A DNA stretch of 64,000 bases from Lachnospiraceae bacterium (GTDB lineage Bacteria > Bacillota > Clostridia > Lachnospirales > Lachnospiraceae). Where the stretch lies: assembly GCA_910574285.1 (NCBI GenBank), contig CAJTAL010000009.1:1-64000 (forward strand), read 5' to 3'. Below the pieces are notes generated by a model. The model worked only from the letters and a program-made list of their open reading frames with translations. It did not search any database and had not been told where the DNA came from. Position 1 is the first letter of the stretch; each line of letters starts with the position of its first letter. Position numbers and translations under genes: made by a program. Shown piece by piece: positions 1-9,104 of this stretch.

Positions 1-123
1 TAGGGATTTTATGGCTTAGAGATAAGAATGTATTACTCAATAAGTATAAAGAATAGAATCCAGATTGCCTTGAGAGAGTAAACATAACTTTAATCGTCAG
101 AACTGGACCGGAATAAATAAAGG

Positions 124-152
124 TTGACAGAAAATACGAAAAGAGATATAGT
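124..152 (+). promoter_or_regulatory. Promoter of the TetR-family regulator gene
   Basis: A TTGACA -35 (124-129) and a TATAGT -10 (147-152) are separated by 17 bp, a near-consensus vegetative promoter. The start of transcription would fall at about 159, directly before a palindromic operator. The first 120 bases of the window hold no gene that I can support. Confidence 0.75.
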
Positions 153-160
153 ATAAAGAA

Positions 161-178
161 AGATAACAATGTTATGTT
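161..178. promoter_or_regulatory. Palindromic operator, copy 1 (TetR autoregulation)
   Basis: ATAACA-A-TGTTAT at 163-175 is a perfect inverted repeat around one central base. Extended to 8-base arms it has one mismatch. It lies just downstream of the promoter and recurs at 914-930 in front of the ABC genes, which suggests one repressor controls both. Confidence 0.7.
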
Positions 179-186
179 AAGAGGGT

Positions 187-810
187 GTGAACCGTTTGGA
201 GAAAGATAAAGCTACAAAGGAAAGGCTCCTTGAAAGCGCCAGGCGGGAGTTTCTTGAGAAGGGTTACATGAAAGCGTCCCTGCGTACAATCTGTAAGAAT
301 GCCGGGGTAACTACAGGTGCGTTGTATTTCTTTTTTCAGGATAAAGAAGATCTGCTCAGGGAACTTGTCGAGGAGCCGCTTGGCGGCCTGACGGCCCTGA
401 TACGGCAGCATTTGTCGGAAGAGATGGAAATGGGGGCAAATTTTGCATCGGCGGGTCCCGACTCGAGAGACATCCGGGCGGCAAAGGAAATCGTGCGGTT
501 TATGTATCGTTATTACGATATATTTCTGATACTTCTGTCGAAGAGCCAGGGGAGCAGATATGAGAATATTGTAAATTATTTCGCGGACTTGGGAGAGGCA
601 CATTATAAAGAGATGGCAGCGCAGATGGCGGCAAGATATGGTCTCCCGGAACCAGACAGATATATTATTCACTGGATGGTGCACACGCAGATCAATGCAT
701 TTACACATCTGCTTACGCACAAGACAGATGTAGAAAAAGCGGTTGAGAATATAGAACAGATCGTTGTTTTTCTCGTGTCCGGCTGGAATGGAATGTTTGG
801 ATCGAGATAG
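187..810 (+). CDS. TetR/AcrR-family transcriptional regulator
   Basis: The N-terminal 50 residues form a typical TetR helix-turn-helix (KATKERLLESARREFLEKG, then TTGALYFFFQDKEDLL). The rest is a helical ligand-binding domain of usual length (207 aa). The ribosome binding site GAGGG at 181-185 is only 1 base from the GTG at 187, so the in-frame TTG at 196 is a real alternative start. The gene sits upstream of an ABC exporter on the same strand, and the same palindrome is found before both transcription units. I infer that it represses itself and the exporter until an unknown drug or peptide ligand binds. Confidence 0.85.
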   Translation: MNRLEKDKATKERLLESARREFLEKGYMKASLRTICKNAGVTTGALYFFFQDKEDLLRELVEEPLGGLTALIRQHLSEEMEMGANFASAGPDSRDIRAAKEIVRFMYRYYDIFLILLSKSQGSRYENIVNYFADLGEAHYKEMAAQMAARYGLPEPDRYIIHWMVHTQINAFTHLLTHKTDVEKAVENIEQIVVFLVSGWNGMFGSR

Positions 811-835
811 TGCGGGTTTTTGGATAGTCTGCTGT

Positions 836-865
836 TTGAAATAAGGAATGAAGAGATTATATAGT
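836..865 (+). promoter_or_regulatory. Possible promoter of the ABC exporter operon
   Basis: TTGAAA (836-841) and TATAGT (860-865) are 18 bp apart. Transcription from here would meet the operator at 914-930 about 45 bases downstream, consistent with a roadblock type of repression. The match is moderate. Confidence 0.4.
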
Positions 866-913
866 CGATATGACAGGGAAAGGCTGGTCGTATCGGCTAA
901 AAAAGAATCCATA

Positions 914-930
914 ACATAACAGTGTTATGT
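914..930. promoter_or_regulatory. Palindromic operator, copy 2 (before ABC exporter)
   Basis: ACATAACA-G-TGTTATGT is a perfect 17-bp palindrome with 8-base arms and a single central base. It matches the operator at 161-178 and ends five bases before the purine-rich ribosome binding site of the ABC ATPase gene. Confidence 0.75.
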
Positions 931-946
931 AGAGAGAGAGGAGTAA

Positions 947-1651
947 ATGATGTATCTTAAAGTGAAAAATCTTAAGAAGAGTTATGGAGAGGAAGGAAGT
1001 TTCATAGAAGTCCTAAAGGGTATCGATTTGTCCGTAGAAAAAGGCGATATGTGTGTCATACAGGGTTCAAGCGGATCGGGAAAATCCACGCTGCTTCACT
1101 GTATCGGCGGATTAGACGAGATAGATTCAGGATCTGTTTTGGTAGGCGGGACAGAGCTTGGCGGACTTTCGGCGGGGAAGCTGTCTGATTACCGCAGGGA
1201 AAGTCTTGGTTTTATTTTCCAGTTTTATAACCTTGTGCCGAATCTTACGGTGAAGGAGAATATCCAGGTGTGTGAATATCTGGCCGACAGGCCGTTGAAT
1301 CTTGAAGAATTATTGGAAACGCTTGGGCTTACGGAACATCAGAATAAATTTCCGTCACAACTTTCAGGAGGGCAGCAGCAGAGATGTGCTATTGCGAGGG
1401 CTCTGGTTAAAAATCCGAAACTGCTTCTTTGCGACGAACCGACGGGCGCGCTGGACTCCGAGACCTCAAGGGACATTCTGGTACTGCTTGAGGAAGTAAA
1501 TCGTAAGTTTGGTACGACGATGCTGATCGTTACCCACAATAATTCCATTAAATACATGGTGGATCAGGTGGTGTATCTAAAAGATGGAAGGATAAAGAGA
1601 GACTATCGGAATGAAGAAAAGGTGCCGGCGGCCCGGCTGGAGGATCTGTAA
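947..1651 (+). CDS. ABC transporter ATP-binding protein (MacB/LolD type)
   Basis: This 234-aa ATPase energises the permease encoded next. Visible motifs are Walker A GSSGSGKST (about residues 40-48), the Q-loop in FQFYNLVPNLT, the signature LSGGQQQRCAIARAL and Walker B LLLCDEPTGALD. The family (MacB, LolD, BceA) partners with FtsX-like permeases and moves lipoproteins, peptides or antibiotics rather than importing solutes. An AGAGAGGAG ribosome binding site precedes the double ATG. The stop codon TAA shares its last base with the ATG of the permease, so the two are translationally coupled. Confidence 0.93.
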   Translation: MMYLKVKNLKKSYGEEGSFIEVLKGIDLSVEKGDMCVIQGSSGSGKSTLLHCIGGLDEIDSGSVLVGGTELGGLSAGKLSDYRRESLGFIFQFYNLVPNLTVKENIQVCEYLADRPLNLEELLETLGLTEHQNKFPSQLSGGQQQRCAIARALVKNPKLLLCDEPTGALDSETSRDILVLLEEVNRKFGTTMLIVTHNNSIKYMVDQVVYLKDGRIKRDYRNEEKVPAARLEDL

Positions 1652-3963
1652 TGCAGAGAATACTTAGAAAACGGATATTTCGAGACCTGAAGGAGAACAT
1701 CTTCCGCTATCTTGCACTGGGGTTTCTGATTATTCTGGGGATGTATATCGTCATAAGTCTTGTGGGAGCGGCGGATTCTATCATAGAAGGTACAAAAGAC
1801 GCGGCGGAGGCGAATCATGTGGAGGACGGGCAGTTTCAAGTATTTGTTCCGTTGTCAGAAGAAGAAAAACTGTCGATAGCGAAAGCAGGGGTTGTTCTTG
1901 AAGAGCATTTTTCTATGGATTACGAGCTGTCAGATGATTCAATGCTCCGTATCTTTTCGAAGAGAGAGAAGATTGATTTCGTGCAGGCAGATTCAGGAAA
2001 TATCCCTGAAAAGAACGGTGAAATACTTCTTGAGAGACGTTACTGTGAGGAGCACGATATTTCAACCGGGGATGAGGTCATGATCGGAAACATTCGTTTT
2101 AAGGTCAGCGGTATCGGGACGGCGCCTGACTATGAGTCGGTTCTTCGGAATCTTTCGGACAGCGCCGTGGATAGTGTCCGATTTGGAATCGGTTTTGTGA
2201 CAGAAGAGGATTACAGGCTTCTGAAAGAAAGAGGGGAAAGTATTTCTTCGGAAGAATACTCGTATGCCTATCTTCTGGAGGGTAAGATTACGCAGGATGA
2301 ATTACAGGAAATATTACAGAACATGGAGATGTCTTCGGAGGATATCGACGATGAATTTTTTCAAGAGTATTGGGAGAGGACGGGGGGATGGATGGTTCCA
2401 CTTCCTAAGGTGATGCAGTGTATTACAGCCGGCGAGAATCCGAGAATTGCTTCGGCTGCTGCCGATAAATCCGTAGATCATGCTTCAGGACTGGCAGCAG
2501 GAGTGATTATACTGATCTTATTTGCCTATATCATATCTGTCTTTACAGTGCATGGTATTGAAAGGGAGGCAAGAATGATCGGGACACTTTATGCCATGGG
2601 AGTGAAAAAGAACGAGTTATTACGGCATTATCTTGCTCTGCCGGTGATGGTTACGTTTATCGCGTCAGCCGTAGGGACGGCGCTTGGTTACAGCAGCTTC
2701 GGCGTCGGACGGCAGATGATCCAGCCTTATGGATATTTTTCTATTCCGAGCGTCGGGGTACGCTGCGAGCCTTATCTGCTCCTATATGGTCTTGTCATGC
2801 CTCCGTTCGCCGCTGTACTTACGAATTATCTTGTAATACGAAAGAAACTTGACAGACCTGCGCTTGCACTTATCCGGGGAGAACATAAAAAAGAGAAAGC
2901 AAAAAACAGAAAGATTAGAGGGAGTTTTGTTCATGTTTTTCGGATCAGGCATATTCTGCGGGAAAAACGGACGGCATTCACAGTATTTTGCGGAATGCTG
3001 ATCTCCTTGCTGGTTGTAATGCTTTCGCTCAACTGCTATGCGCTCTGTGTTCATATTCAGGAAGAGAACGCAGAGGATACAAGGTTTGAGTATATGTACA
3101 CCTACAAATATCCGCAGGAGAAAGTACCGGAAGGAAGTGAGGAGGCCTACGGCGTCACTATGAAAAAGGAGACGCTGGGCTATAGCTTTGACGTGACGCT
3201 TCTGGGGATTCATGAGGATAATCCGTATTTTGACATCAATGTAAATGAAGGCAAAGACCGGGTGTTGATCTCCTCGGCGCTTGCACAGAAGTATAATCTT
3301 GATACGGGAGATACCCTGATCCTTTGGGATGAGGAGAACGGCCGTTATTTTGCATTTGAAATAGACGGCGCCGTGAAGTATTCCGCGGGATTTTTTGCCT
3401 TTATGGATATTGATAGTATGCGGGAACTGATGGGGAAGAATGAAGACTATTACAATATTGTATTTTCAGATTTTGAGCTGGATATTGACAGCGGCAGGCT
3501 TTATTCCACTCTCTCGAAGGATGAGGTCAAAAAAAGTTCGTCTGTATTCGTCTCGCAGATGACGCCCATGATTGTGACGTTATTGGCGGCTTCCGTACTA
3601 ATCTTTGCAGTGGTCATGTATCTGATGATGAAAGTGATGATCGACCGCTCCGCGATGTCTATCTCTATGTTGAAAGTATTTGGGTATCGGAAGAAAGAAA
3701 TAGGGAAACTCTATCTGAATGGGAACCTGCTTGTCGTGGCGTTGAGCGCAGCCCTGGGAATACCGTTGTCCAAAGCAGTTATGGACAGGCTGTATCCATA
3801 TCTGGTATCGAATATTGCCTGTGGGTTGAACCTTACTTTTTCATGGCAGATGTATACAGGAATCTTTGCGGGAATATTGGCGCTGTATTTTGTCATTAAC
3901 CGGCTCTTGATGTTCAGAGTAAGTAAAATTCTCCCGGCAGAGGTGTTGAAAAACAGAGAGTAA
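1651..3963 (+). CDS. ABC transporter permease, FtsX-like
   Basis: A 770-aa integral membrane protein with one N-terminal membrane helix (about 20-42), a large extracytoplasmic region, a first FtsX core of three helices (about 280-400), a linker of basic residues, a second N-terminal-type helix (about 445-465), another extracytoplasmic domain and a C-terminal FtsX core (about 640-755). This duplicated layout is usual for bacterial FtsX exporters with one large subunit. It starts on the last base of the ATPase stop codon. The substrate cannot be read from the sequence; the TetR regulator upstream suggests inducible export of a toxic compound or peptide. Confidence 0.9.
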   Translation: MQRILRKRIFRDLKENIFRYLALGFLIILGMYIVISLVGAADSIIEGTKDAAEANHVEDGQFQVFVPLSEEEKLSIAKAGVVLEEHFSMDYELSDDSMLRIFSKREKIDFVQADSGNIPEKNGEILLERRYCEEHDISTGDEVMIGNIRFKVSGIGTAPDYESVLRNLSDSAVDSVRFGIGFVTEEDYRLLKERGESISSEEYSYAYLLEGKITQDELQEILQNMEMSSEDIDDEFFQEYWERTGGWMVPLPKVMQCITAGENPRIASAAADKSVDHASGLAAGVIILILFAYIISVFTVHGIEREARMIGTLYAMGVKKNELLRHYLALPVMVTFIASAVGTALGYSSFGVGRQMIQPYGYFSIPSVGVRCEPYLLLYGLVMPPFAAVLTNYLVIRKKLDRPALALIRGEHKKEKAKNRKIRGSFVHVFRIRHILREKRTAFTVFCGMLISLLVVMLSLNCYALCVHIQEENAEDTRFEYMYTYKYPQEKVPEGSEEAYGVTMKKETLGYSFDVTLLGIHEDNPYFDINVNEGKDRVLISSALAQKYNLDTGDTLILWDEENGRYFAFEIDGAVKYSAGFFAFMDIDSMRELMGKNEDYYNIVFSDFELDIDSGRLYSTLSKDEVKKSSSVFVSQMTPMIVTLLAASVLIFAVVMYLMMKVMIDRSAMSISMLKVFGYRKKEIGKLYLNGNLLVVALSAALGIPLSKAVMDRLYPYLVSNIACGLNLTFSWQMYTGIFAGILALYFVINRLLMFRVSKILPAEVLKNRE

Positions 3964-3992
3964 ATAGTGGTACAAATCTTCTTAGAAAGATA

Positions 3993-4021
3993 TTTACATT
4001 GAAACTGAATTTTACTATAAT
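3993..4021 (+). promoter_or_regulatory. Promoter of the FtsA-like gene
   Basis: TTTACA (3993-3998) and TATAAT (4016-4021) are spaced by 17 bp. The expected transcription start near 4028 lies downstream of the first in-frame ATG (3999), which rules that codon out as the start and supports the ATG at 4083. Confidence 0.75.
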
Positions 4022-4082
4022 AAAGGGAAATGAAAAAATTGTGGGTGCGTCGGCAAGCGCCCATATTACGCAGGAGGGCGGC

Positions 4083-6506
4083 ATGGCAAAAGGACAAGTG
4101 AAAAAAGCACAGGTACAGGCGGATCAGATGATATTTGCTTTGGATATCGGAACGCGCAGCGTGATCGGAATGATCGGTGTCGTTGAAGAGGATAAGGTTA
4201 AAATTATTGCGATAGAGAAGGAAGAGCACAATGAACGTGCGATGATAGACGGGCAGATCGAGAATATAGATAAAGTATCGGTATTGGCGGGGAGAGTTAA
4301 GAAGCGGCTGGAGAACAGGCTTCACTGTAAGTTAAAGAAGGTCTGTGTGGCTGCTGCCGGACGGGCGCTGCGCACAAGGCGTACAGAGTATGAGATTGAC
4401 CTGCCGGGTAAGCAGTTGATCGATGATGAAGTGATCAGCCGTCTGGAGGCAGGAGCTGTCGGAAAGATTGAAGAGGCTTTTGACGCTGAGAACAGCGTGG
4501 AGGATGAATCCCGCCGGTTCTATCTGGTGGGTTATACGGTATGCCAGTACTATCTGGACGAGTACAGGATGTCAAGCCTTAAGGATCACCGGGGACAGAA
4601 AGTGAAGGTAGACTTGATTGCCACATTTCTGCCGAGCGAAGTTGTGGAAAGCCTTTACACGACGATGAATAAGATCGGTCTGGAAGTGGTCAGCGTGACT
4701 CTGGAGCCGATTGCGGCGATCAATGCAGTGATTCCTGAGAATCTGAGGCTTCTGAATCTCGTTCTGGTGGATATTGGCGCGGGCACCTCGGATATTGCGG
4801 CATGTACGGACGGAAGTGTGACAGGGTACACCATGGCTACCGTGGCGGGTGATGAGATTACGGAGACAATCATGAAAGAATACCTGGTAGACTTTAGGAC
4901 CGCAGAGTCTGTAAAGGCACAGCTTGAACAGGATGAAGAGGTTATATTCACCGATATCTTAGGATTCGAACGCAAGGCGTCCCGGGAAGAGATGCTGCAG
5001 TGTATCAGGGGAGCGTCGGAGATGCTGAGTAAAGAGATAGCGGAGAAGGTTCTGGAGGTAAACGGCGGCGCGCCGTCTGCTCTGTTCCTTGCAGGCGGAG
5101 GCAGCAAACTGGCAGGACTTAAGGAAGGGATTACTGCTGCCCTTAAGATGGATGCGAACCGAGTGGCTATCGCCGGGAATAATTTCCGGCTCAGTGCATT
5201 TTCGGATGAGTATGACCTGAACAACCCGGAATATGCGACGCCGCTGGGAATTGCGGTTTCTTCCGGATTGAACCTGATCAACGACAGTTTCCGGGTTGTA
5301 TTAAACGGCAGACCTGCCAAGCTTTTTCGAAGCGGGAGTTTTACCGCGTTGAATCTGCTGATGATGAACGGGTATAATTTTCAGGATATTCTGGGACGTC
5401 CCGGAACGAGCCTGGCGGTGACAGTGAACGGAAAACGGAAAGTATTCTACGGTACGGCGGCGCAGCCGGCGTCTCTCTTCATTAATAAGCAGGAAGGAAA
5501 ACTTTCTACGATTATTCATGCGGGGGATCAGATTGATTTCGTACCTGCTGTTCAGGGAATCCCTGCGAATGTGTGCCTGGGAGATATCGAAGGCGCTTCG
5601 GAGTGCCTGGAGATCACACTGAACGGGGGATTTATGCCGCTTGAGACGCCTCTAAAGGTGGGGGATATCATCCGGATACGGATGCCGAAGGAAGAGCATG
5701 CGGTAAGTGAAGACACAGAAGAGGAGTATATAGACGAAGAGCAGATGTTAGATGAGCCGGCTGTATCCGCGGAAGAGGCGCCAAAAGACAGTGCGAATGA
5801 TGACGGTCAGTTGATGTTGGAATTCGGAACGGAGGAAGAGCCGGATTCCCTGGAAGATGAATATATGGAGGAAGAAGATACGGTTCCTTCAGAATCTGAA
5901 TATATCAGAGAGGAAGAGGCGGGCTTTAAAGAGCCCGAGTATGTCAGGAGGGAAGAGCCGGTCCATAGAGAGCCCGAGAATTCAAAGGAGGAAGAACCAG
6001 TCGTTACAGAACCTGAATATGTGAAGAAAGAAAAACCAGTCGTTACAGAACCAATTATTACAGAACCAGGATATGTGAAGAAGGAAGAACCGGCTTTCAG
6101 GGAGCCTGGATATACGAAGGAAGGAGGGACAGGCTTAACGAAGCCTGAGAATGGAAGGGAAAGAGCGCCGGTTTTCTCAAAATCTGAGTATACGGCGGAG
6201 GGAGAGCCTGTTTTCTCAGAGTCCTTTTTGGATTCGGAGTTTACAGAAGAAGAGGAGTTTGAAGAATATGAACCAAAGCCTCCAAAACCGGCTGCGGGAG
6301 AACTCATATTCCTGCTGAACGGTGTGCCCCTTCGTCTGCCGGAGAAACCGGACGGGAATCCGTATTATCTGATGGATATGATCCAGTATTCTAAGATTGA
6401 TATCAGTAAACTGAAGGGAAAGATCAATCTGAGGGTCAACGGAGAGCCGGGGATGTTCCAGCAGCCTTTGAAGCCCGGGGATCAGATTATTGTTGCGGAA
6501 GAATAA
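4083..6506 (+). CDS. FtsA-like (SHS2/actin-fold) protein with acidic repeat tail
   Basis: The start at 4083 follows an AGGAGGGCGG ribosome binding site; 807 aa result. Residues about 10-395 resemble FtsA/PilM actin-fold ATPases: phosphate-1 motif FALDIGTRSVIGMIG, phosphate-2 VLVDIGAGTSDIAA, and adenosine motif ALFLAGGGSKLAGL. FtsA tethers FtsZ to the membrane, but this protein is about twice the usual length, no ftsZ is nearby, and no C-terminal amphipathic helix is visible. After the core comes a module with VVLNGRPAKL, VTVNGKRKVF and HAGDQIDFV, then about 150 residues rich in Glu/Pro with imperfect EPEYVKKEEPV-type repeats, then a second similar module (739-807; FLLNGVPLRL, LRVNGEPGMF, KPGDQIIV). 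The function is uncertain; a scaffold role in cell shape or division is an inference. Confidence 0.8.
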   Translation: MAKGQVKKAQVQADQMIFALDIGTRSVIGMIGVVEEDKVKIIAIEKEEHNERAMIDGQIENIDKVSVLAGRVKKRLENRLHCKLKKVCVAAAGRALRTRRTEYEIDLPGKQLIDDEVISRLEAGAVGKIEEAFDAENSVEDESRRFYLVGYTVCQYYLDEYRMSSLKDHRGQKVKVDLIATFLPSEVVESLYTTMNKIGLEVVSVTLEPIAAINAVIPENLRLLNLVLVDIGAGTSDIAACTDGSVTGYTMATVAGDEITETIMKEYLVDFRTAESVKAQLEQDEEVIFTDILGFERKASREEMLQCIRGASEMLSKEIAEKVLEVNGGAPSALFLAGGGSKLAGLKEGITAALKMDANRVAIAGNNFRLSAFSDEYDLNNPEYATPLGIAVSSGLNLINDSFRVVLNGRPAKLFRSGSFTALNLLMMNGYNFQDILGRPGTSLAVTVNGKRKVFYGTAAQPASLFINKQEGKLSTIIHAGDQIDFVPAVQGIPANVCLGDIEGASECLEITLNGGFMPLETPLKVGDIIRIRMPKEEHAVSEDTEEEYIDEEQMLDEPAVSAEEAPKDSANDDGQLMLEFGTEEEPDSLEDEYMEEEDTVPSESEYIREEEAGFKEPEYVRREEPVHREPENSKEEEPVVTEPEYVKKEKPVVTEPIITEPGYVKKEEPAFREPGYTKEGGTGLTKPENGRERAPVFSKSEYTAEGEPVFSESFLDSEFTEEEEFEEYEPKPPKPAAGELIFLLNGVPLRLPEKPDGNPYYLMDMIQYSKIDISKLKGKINLRVNGEPGMFQQPLKPGDQIIVAEE

Positions 6507-6590
6507 TTGTAGCAGGAATCTTTCTGTTGTGTTATACTGTTTATCGCCGTGCGCAGACGGTTATACTATATTTTAGGAGTGTTATGATAT

Positions 6591-8192
6591 ATGTCACAGG
6601 CAGCGAATGAAATAAAAGAACAGATTAAGAAGCGGAGAACATTTGCGATCATCTCTCATCCGGATGCAGGAAAGACGACTCTGACAGAGAAGTTCCTTCT
6701 GTACGGCGGCGCGATCAATCTTGCGGGCAGCGTGAAAGGAAAAGCGACCGCAAGGCATGCGGTGTCTGACTGGATGGAGATCGAGAAGGAGAGAGGAATC
6801 TCCGTCACATCTTCCGTACTGCAGTTTAATTACGGCGGATATTGTATCAATATTCTGGATACTCCGGGACATCAGGATTTCTCGGAAGATACTTACCGGA
6901 CGTTGATGGCGGCGGATTCTGCCGTGATGGTGATTGACGCGTCGAAAGGGGTCGAGGCACAGACCAGAAAGCTGTTTAAAGTGTGTACGATGCGCCATAT
7001 TCCTATCTTTACATTTATCAATAAGATGGACAGGGAGGCGTTGGATACCTTCGAACTTCTGGATGATATTGAGAATGAGCTTGGGATAGCGACCTGTCCG
7101 GTCAACTGGCCCATCGGCTCGGGAAAGGAATTTAAAGGAGTCTATGACCGGGAGACTAAAGCGGTGGAGCTTTTCTCCGATACGCACAAGGGGACTACGC
7201 AGGGGGAAGTGCGTAAGATCCCGCTGGCTTCTTCCGAGATCACGAAGTGGGTTACGGACGAGCAGCTTTCCCGGCTGGAGGAAGAGATAGAATTGCAGGA
7301 CGGAGCAGGAGCGGCGTTCGATCAGGAACTGGTAAGCAAAGGGGAGCTGTCCCCTGTATTCTTCGGCTCTGCTCTTACGAATTTTGGAGTGGAGACTTTT
7401 CTTAAGCATTTCCTGAATATGACGACTTCCCCGCTTCCGAGGATGTCTGATAAGGGAAGTATAGATCCTATGGAAGAGGAAGCTTTTTCGGCGTTTGTGT
7501 TCAAGATCCAGGCGAATATGAACAAGGCGCACCGGGACCGGATCGCGTTCATGCGGATCTGTTCCGGAGAATTCGAAGCGGGAATGGATGTTTATCATAT
7601 CCAGGGCGGTAAGAAAGTAAGGCTCTCTCAGCCCCAGCAGATGATGGCGAGTGAACGTAAGATGATAGAGAAAGCATACGGCGGAGATATCATCGGCGTG
7701 TTCGACCCGGGAATTTTTTCAATCGGGGATACACTGACAACGTCTTCCGAGAAGTATGCGTATGAAGGGATTCCTACGTTCGCGCCTGAACATTTTGCAA
7801 GAGTCCGTCAGGTCGATACCATGAAGCGAAAGCAATTTATCAAAGGAATCAATCAGATTGCCCAGGAAGGCGCGATTCAGATCTTCCAGGAATTCAACAC
7901 CGGTATGGAGGAGATTATCGTAGGCGTCGTAGGCGTCCTGCAGTTTGACGTGTTAAAATACCGGCTGGAGAATGAGTATAACGTGGAGATTCGTCTGGAT
8001 AATCTGCCTTATGAGTATATTCGCTGGATCGAAGATACGCAGACTGACCTGGAGAAACTGACGGGAACATCAGATATGAAGAAGGTCAAAGATTTGAAAG
8101 GACGCCCGCTCCTGTTATTTGTAAATGAATGGAGTATCCGTATGACGGTTGACCGCAATAAGGGCCTTAAGCTGGCGGAGTTTGCCAGATAA
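6591..8192 (+). CDS. prfC: Peptide chain release factor 3
   Basis: RF3 is a translational GTPase that removes RF1/RF2 from the ribosome after peptide release. The 533-aa length is normal. GTPase motifs are clear: P-loop HPDAGKTTLTEK, switch II DTPGHQDFSEDTYRT (the residues following DTPGH are typical of RF3 rather than EF-G), and NKMDRE. The C-terminal part with GVVGVLQFDVLKYRLENEY is also RF3-like. The start at 6591 has TAGGAGT at 6574-6580. It is probably transcribed alone from the 84-bp gap after the FtsA-like gene, where two TTATACT sequences occur without a good -35. Confidence 0.97.
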   Translation: MSQAANEIKEQIKKRRTFAIISHPDAGKTTLTEKFLLYGGAINLAGSVKGKATARHAVSDWMEIEKERGISVTSSVLQFNYGGYCINILDTPGHQDFSEDTYRTLMAADSAVMVIDASKGVEAQTRKLFKVCTMRHIPIFTFINKMDREALDTFELLDDIENELGIATCPVNWPIGSGKEFKGVYDRETKAVELFSDTHKGTTQGEVRKIPLASSEITKWVTDEQLSRLEEEIELQDGAGAAFDQELVSKGELSPVFFGSALTNFGVETFLKHFLNMTTSPLPRMSDKGSIDPMEEEAFSAFVFKIQANMNKAHRDRIAFMRICSGEFEAGMDVYHIQGGKKVRLSQPQQMMASERKMIEKAYGGDIIGVFDPGIFSIGDTLTTSSEKYAYEGIPTFAPEHFARVRQVDTMKRKQFIKGINQIAQEGAIQIFQEFNTGMEEIIVGVVGVLQFDVLKYRLENEYNVEIRLDNLPYEYIRWIEDTQTDLEKLTGTSDMKKVKDLKGRPLLLFVNEWSIRMTVDRNKGLKLAEFAR

Positions 8193-8222
8193 ATTATAAT
8201 GAAAAAACAGCAATCGCCCACT

Positions 8223-8250
8223 TTGCAAATAAGTATTATTTTGTTATAAT
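8223..8250 (+). promoter_or_regulatory. Promoter of the yqhY-nusB-xseAB-ispA-dxs run
   Basis: TTGCAA (8223-8228) and TATAAT (8245-8250) are separated by 16 bp. The genes that follow are tightly packed or overlapping up to recN, so this may be the main promoter for a long operon. Confidence 0.7.
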
Positions 8251-8304
8251 ATTCTAATATAGTGTTAAGTGAAAGCGATGATTGCAGAGATGGAGGTTTT
8301 AAAA

Positions 8305-8688
8305 ATGAGCAAAGAAGAGAAGAACGGTTATACAATACAGTCTGATGAGAATCTTGGAGAGATTAAGATTGCGGATGAAGTAGTGGCGATTATTGCAGGG
8401 CTTGCGGCCACCGAAGTTGACGGAGTATCTTCCATGACCGGGAATGCTACGAGGGAACTGGTAAGCAAGTTAGGCATGAAGTCTCTGTCCAAGGGTGTGA
8501 AAGTAGATGTTCTGGATGGGATTGTTACCGTTTCACTGGTATTGAACTTAAAATACGGCTACAATATTAAAGATACGACCCAGAAAGTGCAGGAGAAGGT
8601 GAAAGCGGCGATCGAGAATATGACAGGTCTCGAGGTTGCCGACGTCAATATCCGTGTTGCCGGGGTGGATATGCCGGAGGAAGCATAA
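8305..8688 (+). CDS. yqhY: Asp23/Gls24 family envelope stress protein
   Basis: A 127-aa protein of the Asp23/Gls24 family, with the characteristic GEIKIADEVVAIIAGLAATEVDGVSSM and a C-terminal NIKDTTQKVQEKVKAAIENM followed by VADVNIRVAGV. In Bacillus the homologue YqhY lies just before nusB and is linked to acetyl-CoA carboxylase homeostasis; the accBC genes usually found upstream are not present here. The ATG at 8305 is preceded by TGGAGG, so the earlier in-frame ATGs are unlikely starts. The stop is directly followed by the nusB start codon. Confidence 0.9.
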   Translation: MSKEEKNGYTIQSDENLGEIKIADEVVAIIAGLAATEVDGVSSMTGNATRELVSKLGMKSLSKGVKVDVLDGIVTVSLVLNLKYGYNIKDTTQKVQEKVKAAIENMTGLEVADVNIRVAGVDMPEEA

Positions 8689-9084
8689 GTGAAGAGATCA
8701 GAGCTAAGGGAACATATCTTTAAGCTGGTGTTCAGGATAGAGTTCAACGGGAAGGAAGATATGCCGGAACAGTTGGAACTCTATTTTGAGCAGCTCGGAG
8801 AAGTCAGAGAGAAGGATCTGGAATATATTCAGGAGAAAGCAAAGAAGATTGCCGAAAGAGCGGGAGAGATTGACGCTCTTCTCAACGAGCATACGAAGGG
8901 GTGGAAGACTGCCCGTATGAATAAAGTTGATCTTACGATACTTCGTCTTGCGGTATATGAGATTAAGTGGGATGAAGACGTTCCGACAGGCGTAGCGATC
9001 GATGAAGCGGTGGAACTGGCGAAGAAGTACAGCAGCGACGAAGGGCCGGCTTTTGTGAACGCGGTGCTTGCCAAGCTGGCGTAG
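8689..9084 (+). CDS. nusB: Transcription antitermination factor NusB
   Basis: A 131-aa NusB, which with NusE (S10) binds boxA RNA in rRNA leaders and promotes antitermination. The helical fold signature is present: KRSELREHIFKLVFRIEF at the N-terminus and RLAVYEIKWDEDVPTGVAI with AVELAKKYSSDEGPAFVN at the C-terminus. The start is GTG, immediately after the yqhY stop, with GGAGGAA inside the end of yqhY as ribosome binding site, so it is translationally coupled. Confidence 0.95.
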   Translation: MKRSELREHIFKLVFRIEFNGKEDMPEQLELYFEQLGEVREKDLEYIQEKAKKIAERAGEIDALLNEHTKGWKTARMNKVDLTILRLAVYEIKWDEDVPTGVAIDEAVELAKKYSSDEGPAFVNAVLAKLA

Positions 9085-9104
9085 CCTGCTGTTCGGAGGG
9101 AATC

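Noticed and set aside
3999-4082. Longer N-terminus for the FtsA-like protein
   Set aside because: The upstream ATG lies within the promoter, whereas the ATG at 4083 has a strong ribosome binding site.
5807-6307. Long minus-strand ORF rich in Ser/Gly
   Set aside because: It is the opposite-strand shadow of the Glu/Pro repeat region of the FtsA-like gene, without a ribosome binding site.
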